A stretch of 64,000 bases of DNA, taken from assembly GCA_036389835.1 (NCBI GenBank), contig DASVWC010000017.1, positions 1 through 64,000 on the forward strand. The letters are read 5' to 3'. This DNA is from AC-37 sp036389835. Lineage in GTDB: Bacteria; Actinomycetota; Thermoleophilia; Solirubrobacterales; Thermoleophilaceae. How positions within the stretch are numbered: the first letter of the stretch is position 1; each line of letters begins with the position of its first letter. The translations under genes were made by a program, and so were the position numbers. The notes beneath the pieces were generated by a model that worked only from the letters and a program-made list of their open reading frames with translations, did not search any database and was not told the DNA's origin. Positions 16,284 through 23,627 of the stretch are shown piece by piece.

Positions 16284-17984
16284 TCACATACCGCGTCGGC
16301 GCAGCACGTGCGGCACCGTCCGCAGCAGGATCTTCAGGTCGAGCCAGAGCGACCAGTTGGCGCGGTAGAGGTAGTCGATCGTGACCATGTCGGTCATCGG
16401 CACCCGCGAGGAGCCGAGCACCTGCCACGCGCCGGTCATGCCAGGCGTGACCTCGAGCCGGCGGCGCGACCAGCCCTCGATCCGCGCGTCCTCCTCGTCG
16501 ATCAGCGGGCGCGGCCCCACGAGGCTCATCTCGCCGCGCAGCACGTTCAGGAGCTGCGGCAGCTCGTCGAGCGACGTGCGGCGCAGCAGCCGCCCTACCG
16601 GCGTCACGCGCGGGTCGTCGGCGATCTTGAAGAAGCCGTCGGCCTCGTTGCGGTGCAGCAGCTCGGCCTTCTGGCGGTCGGCCCCGTCGTACATCGTGCG
16701 GAACTTGAACATGTCGAACGCCGCGCCGGCGCGCCCGACCCGCTTCTGACGGAACAGCACCGGCCCCGGCGAGGTCAGCTTGATCGCCAGCGCCGCCGCG
16801 GCGAACAGGGGGGCGAGCAGCACCAGCCCGGCGCTGGCGGCGCCCAGGTCGAGCGCTCGCTTGAGGAACGCGGAGGACTTCGTGAGGTCGTAGCGGCGGA
16901 TGCCGAGCAGCGTGAGGCCGCCGAGGTCGTCGAACTCCACCGAAGAGCCGACCACCTCGAAGAGGCGCGGGACGACGCTGACCTTGACGCCCAGTCCCTT
17001 GACGGTGCGGATCGTGTCCAGCATCTCGCTCGAGCTCTCGCCGTGGGGGCAGATCACGACGCGGTCGATCCGGTCGCGGCGCAGGACGAAGTCGAGCTCC
17101 GCGAGGATCCCCCTGACGTCCTCGCCGCGCTGGGCCTGCGGCTCGTGCTCGACCGGCACGCGGCCGACGATCTCCGCCTTCACCGGCGAGACGTTGGCGA
17201 GCTTCTCCTGGATCCGGCGGCACTCCTGCGAGCTGCCCAGCACGAGGATCCGCTCAGCGGTCGCGGCGCGCAGCGCGACGCGGCGGGCGACCGAGCGCGT
17301 GGCGCCCATCAGCAGGACGAGCGAGGCGACGGTGAAGAGCACCTCGGGCTTTCCGAAGGCGGTGGTCGCGAGGTGGTCGTCCACGAACCAGGCGACGATC
17401 GCGAACGTGAGCGCGACGTGGAAGAGCTTGGGGATCTCGTCGAGCGTCGTCTTGTGGAGGACGTGCTCGTCGCGGTCGTAGAGCCCGACGACCTTGCTGA
17501 TCAGGACGATCAGCGGCAGGATCAGGAAGAGCGCGTAGCGGGGCGTGGCGTCGTTGAGGACGATGGCCGCGCTGAGGACGACCGCGGCGGACGCCATGTC
17601 CGCCACGCCGAGCGCGCGACGGTGGAGGGCATCGCGGTCGACCGTCGCGGCGGCGCGCTCGCCCTCGCGGATCGGCCTGGCGGTGGTGCGGGCATCGGCG
17701 AGCTCGGAGAGCTCGCGCGCGGCGCGGCGCACGGCGGGGAGCTGGAGCGCGTCGAGCGTCGCGACGGCGCCGCCGGAGTGACCGTTGCCGTTGCCGTTCG
17801 CGTTGCCGTTGCCGTTCGCGTGGCCGTTGCCGTTCGCGTGGCCGTTGCCGTTGCCGTTCGCGTGGCCGTTGCCCCTGACGAACCGCCGGCCGTTGCCGCT
17901 CGGCCGCGCGTCATGCGCAGGCGGCGGCGAACTCGGTGCTCCGGCCTCAACAGCCGGTGCGTCGACAACTCCCCCCTCACTCAT
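16284..17984 (-). CDS. Polyprenyl-phosphate sugar-1-phosphate transferase (WbaP/WcaJ type)
   Basis: A 566-residue initiating enzyme for exopolysaccharide. Layout: a disordered head with alternating Asn-Gly/His-Ala-Asn-Gly repeats (about residues 36-70), membrane helices (about 125-245), a Rossmann-like region (RILVLGSSQE), and the C-terminal bacterial sugar transferase domain from about 365. That domain has KRALDLGAASAGLVLLAPLF, SPGPVLFRQKRVGRAGAAFDMFKFRTMY, DELPQLLNVLRGEMSLVGPRP and TPGMTGAWQV. It transfers a sugar phosphate from a nucleotide sugar to undecaprenyl phosphate. It heads the minus-strand operon. Its long upstream region and possible leader hairpin set it apart from the leaderless genes nearby. 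Confidence 0.93.
   Translation of the reverse strand: MSEGGVVDAPAVEAGAPSSPPPAHDARPSGNGRRFVRGNGHANGNGNGHANGNGHANGNGNANGNGNGHSGGAVATLDALQLPAVRRAARELSELADARTTARPIREGERAAATVDRDALHRRALGVADMASAAVVLSAAIVLNDATPRYALFLILPLIVLISKVVGLYDRDEHVLHKTTLDEIPKLFHVALTFAIVAWFVDDHLATTAFGKPEVLFTVASLVLLMGATRSVARRVALRAATAERILVLGSSQECRRIQEKLANVSPVKAEIVGRVPVEHEPQAQRGEDVRGILAELDFVLRRDRIDRVVICPHGESSSEMLDTIRTVKGLGVKVSVVPRLFEVVGSSVEFDDLGGLTLLGIRRYDLTKSSAFLKRALDLGAASAGLVLLAPLFAAAALAIKLTSPGPVLFRQKRVGRAGAAFDMFKFRTMYDGADRQKAELLHRNEADGFFKIADDPRVTPVGRLLRRTSLDELPQLLNVLRGEMSLVGPRPLIDEEDARIEGWSRRRLEVTPGMTGAWQVLGSSRVPMTDMVTIDYLYRANWSLWLDLKILLRTVPHVLRRRGM
17782..17873. repeat. Short tandem repeats coding Asn-Gly/His-Ala-Asn-Gly in the transferase head
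   Basis: Units of 6 nt (CCGTTG or CCGTTC on the plus strand) and an 18-nt higher-order unit containing CGCGTGG repeat about five times. They encode the cytoplasmic N-terminal tract of the sugar transferase. Such arrays change length by slippage in multiples of three, which would keep the frame. Confidence 0.8.
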
Positions 17985-18024
17985 GCCTCACAGCCCCCCC
18001 GGTCGCGTAGCCCGGATCAGATTC

Positions 18025-18053
18025 GGAGCGAGTACCGCACCAACGGTCGCTCC
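18025..18053 (-). other. Hairpin in the leader of the sugar-transferase mRNA
   Basis: On the plus strand GGAGCG (18025-18030) pairs with CGCTCC (18048-18053). After a 3-nt bulge, ACCG (18034-18037) pairs with CGGT (18044-18047), closing a 6-nt loop. It lies 41 nt before the transferase ATG within the 290-nt divergent gap 17985-18274, the largest gap in the window. The rest of that gap is GC-rich with one A/T-richer stretch near 18100-18120. A structured 5' leader or riboswitch is possible, but I could not match a known class. Confidence 0.4.
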
Positions 18054-18260
18054 TCGCCGCCTCCTGCGGATACACCCCTCATCCCCTGAAAGGTGGGCGG
18101 AAAAACCGTTTGTTCGGCGATCACCCTGCCGCCGCCAGCTTAGCGTCGAAATTCGTCCGTGGCGCCACTCGCTCCCGGCGTGGGCGGGCCCGTCACCGCG
18201 CTGACACGCTCGCGGCCGAGGCGGGAGCCGCGCGGGTCGCACGGTCGCCGCCTCAACGCA

Positions 18261-18266
18261 TATCGT
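18261..18266 (+). promoter_or_regulatory. -10 element upstream of the methyltransferase at 18275
   Basis: TATCGT, 8 nt before GTG 18275. It supports that start over the longer frame that begins near 18110. Confidence 0.45.
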
Positions 18267-18274
18267 TGCGGCCC

Positions 18275-18994
18275 GTGGATCTCAAGGAGCGAGTCGACGC
18301 GCGCGGCTGGTACCACACCATCGAGCTCGCGCCGGGCGTCACCACCAAGGGCTGGTTCGACCTGCGCCCGTTCATGCACGCCTACGGGCTGCCGGAGCGC
18401 CTCGACGGGAAGCGCGCGCTCGACGTGGGCACCTGGGACGGCTTCTGGGCGTTCGAGATGGAGCGCCGCGGAGCCGAGGTGGTGGCCCTCGACCTCGACG
18501 ACGAGCGCGACCTCGACTACCCGCCGCGCCGCCGCCCCAGGGAATTCCCCGACGAGCCGCGCGGGCAGGGCTTCCACATCGCCAGGGAGGCGCTCGACTC
18601 GAAGGTCGAGCGGGTGAACCTCAGCGTCTACGACGCGACGCCCGAGGAGCTCGGCAGCTTCGACCTCGTCTTCTGCGGCAGCGTGCTGATCCACCTGCGC
18701 GACCAGCTGCTCGCGCTCGAGCGGATCGCCGGCCTCTGCACGGGCACGTTCATCTCGGCCGAGGAGTACGACCGCGCCTCCAACCTCATCCCGTTCCCGG
18801 TCTCCCGCTACCGGGCCGACCGCGACAAGGCGGTCGTGTTCTGGCTGCCATCGATCCGCACCTGGCGGCGCATGCTGTGGACGGCGGGGTTCGACCGGAT
18901 CGAGAACCGCGGCAAGTTCAAGCTGAAGTCCACCGAGGGCTTCGACGTGCCGCACGTCGTGCACCACGCGCACAAGGACGGTGGCGGCGGCTAG
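18275..18994 (+). CDS. Class I SAM-dependent methyltransferase
   Basis: A 239-residue protein with the SAM motif RALDVGTWDGFWAFEMERRGAEVVALDLDD (about residues 45-74) and the post-motif FDLVFCGSVLIHLRDQL typical of class I methyltransferases. The opening VDLKERVDARGWYHTIEL and the overall pattern resemble the DUF1698 / wobble-uridine methyltransferase-like group often found in glycan clusters. The substrate is probably a sugar, but it is unknown. The start GTG 18275 has a TATCGT box 8 nt upstream; the frame is open further upstream, but that sequence is Arg/Ala-rich and unlike coding DNA. It overlaps the next gene by 14 nt. Confidence 0.85.
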   Translation: MDLKERVDARGWYHTIELAPGVTTKGWFDLRPFMHAYGLPERLDGKRALDVGTWDGFWAFEMERRGAEVVALDLDDERDLDYPPRRRPREFPDEPRGQGFHIAREALDSKVERVNLSVYDATPEELGSFDLVFCGSVLIHLRDQLLALERIAGLCTGTFISAEEYDRASNLIPFPVSRYRADRDKAVVFWLPSIRTWRRMLWTAGFDRIENRGKFKLKSTEGFDVPHVVHHAHKDGGGG

Positions 18995-19982
18995 CCGGTC
19001 GGGCGCACCGCGGCCGGACGCGCCCGAGCTGTCGGTCGTGGTGCCCTCGCACGAGCGCCCGGTGCGGCTGCGCTGGCTGCTCAACGCGCTCGAGGAGCAG
19101 ACGCTGGAGCGCGACCGCTGGGAGCTCGTGGTGGTGCACGACTCCGGCGAGGACACCGAGCGGCTGCTGCGCGAGCACCCGCTCGCCGCCGCGGGCGTGC
19201 TCCGGCACGTGCGGCTCGCGCGCGGCACCGGCTCGGCCGCGCGCCAGCGCAACGTGGGCTGGCGCGAGGCGCGCGCTCCCCTGATCGCCTTCACCGACGA
19301 CGACTGCCGGCCCGAGGCGGACTGGCTCGAGCGGATGCTCGAGGCGGCTCGGACGAACCCGGGCGCCGTGATCCAGGGACGCACCAAGCCGGACCCGTAC
19401 GAGGCCGAGATCATGGACTGGGCCCCGCGGCCGCGGTCGATCGACATCGACCCACCCACTCCGCACGCCCAGACCTGCAACATCCTCTATCCGCGCGCGG
19501 CGCTCGAGCGCGTGGACGGCTTCGACGAGTCGATCCGCACCGCCGGCGAGGACTGGGACCTCGCCGCCCGCGCGCAGAAGGCGGGGGCGGGCTACGTCGG
19601 GGAGCCGCGGGCGACCGTCTACCACGCCGTCGACACGTTCTCGCTGCTGGGCCTGATGCGCTTCAACAGCCGCTGGCAGACGCTCGCGCTCGTGCTCAAG
19701 CGACACCCGGAGCAGCGCGGGGTGCTCGCGCACGGGCTGTTCTGGAAGCGCCGCCACGCGCTGCTGGTCCCGGCGCTGGCCGGGGTCGCGCTGTCGCGCC
19801 GGTCCCCCGCGCTCGCGCTGCTCGCCGTCCCGTACGTGCGCGACGCGATGCCCTACCACGGCGGCGGGCCGCTCGGGCGGGCCCGCGCCGCGGTCGAGCT
19901 GACGGGCCGCGCGGCGGTCGACCTCTCGGAGCTGTGGGCGATGGTCCGGGGCAGCGCGCGGTTCGGGACGCTCGTCCTTTGA
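18981..19982 (+). CDS. GT2 family glycosyltransferase
   Basis: A 333-residue GT-A fold enzyme. ELSVVVPSHERPVRLRWLLNALEEQ opens the nucleotide-sugar domain; the metal-binding region is LIAFTDDDCRPEADWLERM (D-D-D near residue 108). The acceptor-side motif EDWDLAARAQKAG carries the catalytic ED. The C-terminus (about 250-300) is mildly hydrophobic. It overlaps the methyltransferase gene by 14 nt (GTG start at 18981), and its own TGA overlaps the next start. It is the first of a GT2-GT4-GT4 set that probably builds one oligosaccharide; donor and linkage are unknown. Confidence 0.9.
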   Translation: MAAASRSGAPRPDAPELSVVVPSHERPVRLRWLLNALEEQTLERDRWELVVVHDSGEDTERLLREHPLAAAGVLRHVRLARGTGSAARQRNVGWREARAPLIAFTDDDCRPEADWLERMLEAARTNPGAVIQGRTKPDPYEAEIMDWAPRPRSIDIDPPTPHAQTCNILYPRAALERVDGFDESIRTAGEDWDLAARAQKAGAGYVGEPRATVYHAVDTFSLLGLMRFNSRWQTLALVLKRHPEQRGVLAHGLFWKRRHALLVPALAGVALSRRSPALALLAVPYVRDAMPYHGGGPLGRARAAVELTGRAAVDLSELWAMVRGSARFGTLVL

Positions 19983-21097
19983 GCGCCGGGCGGCCGCGCG
20001 TGGCGCTGCTCCACCCGTGCTTCTTCCCCGAGGTCAGGCGCGGGAGCGAGCGGATCATCCGCGACCTCGCCACGTCCCTGCTCGAGCTCGGCCACCGGCC
20101 GCGGCTGATCACCAGCCACCCCGCGGCGCCGAGCCGCACGGTCGAGGACGGCCTGCCGATCGTGCGCCACTGGCGGCCGCCGGAGCGCCGGCTCACGCGC
20201 CGGCTGATCCCGGAGTACTCGACGCACGTGCCGTTCGCGTACGCGTCGCTGCGCGCCGGCGGCGACGACCTCGCGCACGCCTTCCACTTCACCGACGCGG
20301 CGGCGACGCTGCGCTGGCGCGAGCGGACCGGCCGCCCCGCCGTCTTCTCGTACATGGGGCTGCCGGAGCGTCCGGCGCTCGCCAACCGGCGCGGGAAGCT
20401 GCGCCTGCTCACGGCCGCGGCGACCGAGAGCGACGCGGTGCTCGTGCTCTCGCACGCGGCGGCCCGCGCGATGGAGCGCTGGCTCGGCGTGACGCCGCGC
20501 GTGATCCACCCCGGCGTGGACCTCGCCACCTTCACGCCCGGCGGCGCGCGCGACCCCGAGCCCGCGATCCTCTGCACCGCGGCGCCAGACGACCCGCGCA
20601 AGCGCGTGGACCTGCTGGCGGCCGCGTTCGCCCTCGTGCGGCGCGAGCGGCCGGGCGCGCACCTGATCGCGCTGCGCCCGCACGCCCCTGGCGGCGTGGC
20701 GCGGGCCGGCCTCGACCAGGACGGCGTGGAGCTCTTCGACGCGGTCGACGACCCGGCGCTGCTGGCGCCGCTGTACCGGCGCGCCTGGGTCTCGGCGCTG
20801 CCGTCGCGCGCCGAGGCGTTCGGCGTGGTGATGCTCGAGTCGCTCGCCTGCGGCACCCCCGTCGTGGCGAGCCAGGACGCAGCCGCGCCGGAGGTGATCG
20901 ACGACTCCGGCGTGGGCGTGCTCTTCGGCGATCCGTCGCCCGAGGCCGTCGCGCGCGCGCTGCTGGAGGCGCTCGACCTGGCGGAGGACCCCGCTACGGC
21001 GGACGCGTGCCGGGCGCGCGCGGGCGAGTTCTCGACCGGCCGGACCGGGCGCGAGCACGCCGCGCTGTACAGCGAGCTGCTGGACCGCGCCGCGTGA
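19979..21097 (+). CDS. GT4 family glycosyltransferase
   Basis: A 372-residue GT-B fold enzyme. The N-terminal domain starts PRVALLHPCFFPEVRRGSERIIRDLATSLLELGH, and the C-terminal donor domain has RVIHPGVDLATFTP, LCTAAPDDPRKRVDLL and the family E-x7-E motif in SRAEAFGVVMLESLACGTPVVAS. The start is TTG at 19979, overlapping the previous TGA (TTGA). An in-frame start at 19934 would add 15 residues lying entirely inside the upstream gene and is less likely. It is coupled to the next GT4 gene by a GTGA overlap. Confidence 0.9.
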   Translation: MSAGRPRVALLHPCFFPEVRRGSERIIRDLATSLLELGHRPRLITSHPAAPSRTVEDGLPIVRHWRPPERRLTRRLIPEYSTHVPFAYASLRAGGDDLAHAFHFTDAAATLRWRERTGRPAVFSYMGLPERPALANRRGKLRLLTAAATESDAVLVLSHAAARAMERWLGVTPRVIHPGVDLATFTPGGARDPEPAILCTAAPDDPRKRVDLLAAAFALVRRERPGAHLIALRPHAPGGVARAGLDQDGVELFDAVDDPALLAPLYRRAWVSALPSRAEAFGVVMLESLACGTPVVASQDAAAPEVIDDSGVGVLFGDPSPEAVARALLEALDLAEDPATADACRARAGEFSTGRTGREHAALYSELLDRAA

Positions 21098-22284
21098 CGC
21101 CGCTGCGGCTGACCGTCCTCGCCGACCAGTTCCCCGAGCTCTCGGAGACGTTCGTCGCGTCGGAGCTGCACGCGCTGCGCGACATGGGGCACGCGCTGAC
21201 GGTGGAGGCGGCGTGGCACGCGAAGAACCCGCACCCCTCGGCCGCGGAGGGGCTCGAGGTGCGTTACCGCGAGGGCGAGGGGCGGCGCGCGCGGGCCACC
21301 GCCCTGGCGTGGCTGGCCGCCCGGCACCCGCTGCGCGCGCTGCGCGACGTCGTGGACCGAAGCCGCTGGCGCCGCGAGGAGGGCGTGCGGCCGCTCTGGG
21401 AACTCGCCCCGGCCGCGCGGCGGATCGCCCGCCACGGCGCGACGCACCTGCACGCGCACTTCGGCGCGGGCGCGGCGCTCGACGCGATGCGGATCGGACG
21501 GCTGCTGGGGCTCCCCTACAGCTTCGCCACGCACGGCTACGACATCTTCATGCTGCCCGCAAACCTGCGCGAGAAGCACGAGCGCGCCGCGTTCGCGGTG
21601 AGCGACTGCGACTACAGCGTCGAGCACCTGCGCGAGCTGATCGGCGCCGAGGCCGGCGCCCGCCTGCACCGGATCGTGCTCGGGGTCGACGGCGAGCGCT
21701 TCCGCCGCCGCGCGCCGTACCCCGGCGGCGGCACCGTCCTCGCGGTCGGGCGGCTCGTGGAGAAGAAGGGGCTGCGCTATCTCGTCGAGGCCGCCGCCGA
21801 GCTGGGCGCGGACGGCCCGCTCGAGCGAGTGCTGATCGTCGGCGAGGGGCCGCTGCGCGGTGAGCTCGAGGGCCTGATCGCCGGAACGGGCGCCCCGGTC
21901 GAGCTGCTGGGAGCGCGTGCGCCCGAGGCGGTGCGCGAGCTGCTCGAGGCGGCGGCGCTGCTGGCGATGCCGTGCGTGGTCGCCGCCGACGGCGACCGCG
22001 ACACGATGCCCGTGGTGGTGAAGGAGGCGCTCGCGATGGAGGTTCCCGTGGTCGCGACCGACGAGGTGGGCCTGCCCGAGGTCGTGAAGCCGGGCTGGGG
22101 CCGCCTGGTCGCGCCGCGCGACCCGGCCGCACTCGCGGCCGCGCTCCGCGAGCTCCTGGAGCTAGCGCCCGAGCGGCGCGCGGAGATGGGCCGCGCCGGC
22201 CGCGAGTTCGTGCTCGAGCACGCCGAGATCAGGCGGGAGACGGGGCGGCTGGTCGAGCTGATCCGGCGCTGCGGCGGCGCCTGA
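21094..22284 (+). CDS. GT4 family glycosyltransferase (colanic-acid type)
   Basis: A 396-residue GT-B enzyme. The head LTVLADQFPELSETFVASELHALRDMGH and the central HLHAHFGAGAALDAMRIGRLLGLPYSFATHGYDIF are typical of the group that includes colanic acid transferases. The donor domain has VGRLVEKKGLRYLVEAAAEL and MPVVVKEALAMEVPVVATDEVGLPEVV. GTG at 21094 overlaps the previous stop. The 3' end overlaps the convergent gene at 22229 by 56 nt, so the last 18 codons share DNA with the end of a gene on the other strand. Confidence 0.9.
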   Translation: MTPLRLTVLADQFPELSETFVASELHALRDMGHALTVEAAWHAKNPHPSAAEGLEVRYREGEGRRARATALAWLAARHPLRALRDVVDRSRWRREEGVRPLWELAPAARRIARHGATHLHAHFGAGAALDAMRIGRLLGLPYSFATHGYDIFMLPANLREKHERAAFAVSDCDYSVEHLRELIGAEAGARLHRIVLGVDGERFRRRAPYPGGGTVLAVGRLVEKKGLRYLVEAAAELGADGPLERVLIVGEGPLRGELEGLIAGTGAPVELLGARAPEAVRELLEAAALLAMPCVVAADGDRDTMPVVVKEALAMEVPVVATDEVGLPEVVKPGWGRLVAPRDPAALAAALRELLELAPERRAEMGRAGREFVLEHAEIRRETGRLVELIRRCGGA

Positions 22285-23554
22285 GCGCGCCGGCGGCGGC
22301 GAACGCCGCCGAGCACGCGAAGATCGCGCAGACCGGCTCGAGCGGCTGGCGGTAGCGGGTCCCGCCGTCGGAGGTGTAGACGACGGACACGGCGAGGGCG
22401 GTGACCAGCAGCGGGACGACCAGGGCCCGCCGGCGCCTCGCCAGCCACAGGCCGGCCACGGTGAACGGCAGCATCAGCGTCCACGAGATGTACGCGAGCG
22501 TCGCGATCGTCCGCTCGCGCCCGTCCACCGGCGCCGGCTCGATGACGCGCTCGGGGCGCTGGAGCCCCCAGACCCGCACCACGCCGTTCCAGAAGAAGGC
22601 CTTCGGCACCGACGACGGGTGCTCGCGTATGTAGTCGAATCCCTTCTCGCGCAGGCGCTCGCGGAACTCGCCGTCGCTCAGCGGCGGTCCGCTGCGGATG
22701 TCGTCGATCGACGCGGGCACCGCCCGCCACGCCCACGGGCGCTTCTCGTCGTTCGCCGCGTCGTCGTTGAACGTCCCGTAGAGCGCCGCGTCCTGGATCG
22801 AGATCGGGACGAGGTGGTCCGGGTCCACGGAGTGGTTGCGCAGCGTCCAGGGCACCACGATCAGGACGGCCAGCCCGACGGCCGCCGCCGAGTGCAGCAG
22901 GCCGCGGCGCCAGCCGCCGACCATCGCCCACGTCGCGACCACGGTCGCGAACAGGAACACCGCCGAGGGCCGGATCAGCAGGCTCACGCCCAGCAGCGCG
23001 CCGACGGCGATCACGCGGCCGCGCGACGGCCCGCGCTCGAGCACGACCAGAAGCAGGATCAGCATCAGCGGCGTGGCCAGCGCCTCCGAGTAGAGGCGCA
23101 CGTCGAATTGCCACGCGCTGGGGGCGACGGCGACGACGAACGCCGCCGCGAGGCCGACGGGCGGCGCGAAGAGCCTGCGCCCGAGCAGCCAGGTCAGCCC
23201 GACCGGGACGAAGCCCATCAGCGCCTGGATGGCCAGGACGCGGTCGGGGTTCTTGCCGAGCAGCGTGTACCAGACGCCGACCCAGACGGGATAGCCGGGC
23301 GCCTTCTGCATCGACTCGTGCTCGACGCCGAAGGTCTCGGTCCAGAGCCACTTCCCGTCGGCCGCGAAGCTTCCCTCCTTGTGGTACTCGGGCTCGTCGC
23401 CGGCGAGCTGGTGGTCGTCGGTGATCAGCACGTAGGCGAGTCGCAGCGCGACCGCGAGGCCCGCCGCCACCAGCACGAGGAGAAGCTCGCGCCGCTCCGG
23501 CCGCGGCTCACCGGCGACACGCGCGGCCCGCTCGCTGAGTCCCCCGTCCGCCAT
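22229..23554 (-). CDS. GT39/ArnT-like multi-pass glycosyltransferase
   Basis: A 441-residue membrane protein with about ten helices. External loop 1 has GDEPEYHKEGSFAADGKW, with the acidic DE pair of GT-C enzymes, followed by MQKAPGYPVWVGVWY. A soluble loop near residues 270-340 (ISIQDAALYGTFNDDAANDEKRPWAWRAVP) closely matches the paralogue at 25537-26811. It probably moves a sugar from a polyprenyl-phosphate carrier at the outer membrane face. ATG at 23554 lies 9 nt after TACATT. The 3' end overlaps the convergent GT4 gene by 56 nt. Confidence 0.85.
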   Translation of the reverse strand: MADGGLSERAARVAGEPRPERRELLLVLVAAGLAVALRLAYVLITDDHQLAGDEPEYHKEGSFAADGKWLWTETFGVEHESMQKAPGYPVWVGVWYTLLGKNPDRVLAIQALMGFVPVGLTWLLGRRLFAPPVGLAAAFVVAVAPSAWQFDVRLYSEALATPLMLILLLVVLERGPSRGRVIAVGALLGVSLLIRPSAVFLFATVVATWAMVGGWRRGLLHSAAAVGLAVLIVVPWTLRNHSVDPDHLVPISIQDAALYGTFNDDAANDEKRPWAWRAVPASIDDIRSGPPLSDGEFRERLREKGFDYIREHPSSVPKAFFWNGVVRVWGLQRPERVIEPAPVDGRERTIATLAYISWTLMLPFTVAGLWLARRRRALVVPLLVTALAVSVVYTSDGGTRYRQPLEPVCAIFACSAAFAAAGALRRRRSAGSARPAAPSPA

Positions 23555-23563
23555 GCCGGCGGC

Positions 23564-23569
23564 AATGTA
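23564..23569 (-). promoter_or_regulatory. -10 element upstream of GT39-like gene at 23554
   Basis: TACATT on the minus strand, 9 nt before the ATG, in the divergent gap to the gene that starts at 23628. Confidence 0.45.
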
Positions 23570-23627
23570 CGGGACCGCCCGCTCGTGCTGCGGCGATCGG
23601 CGTCGTGCGTCAAGGTACCGCCGCGCA

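Noticed and set aside
17782..17873. Possible CRISPR-like or intergenic repeat array
   Set aside because: Units are 6-18 nt, contiguous without spacers, and in frame within a coding sequence.
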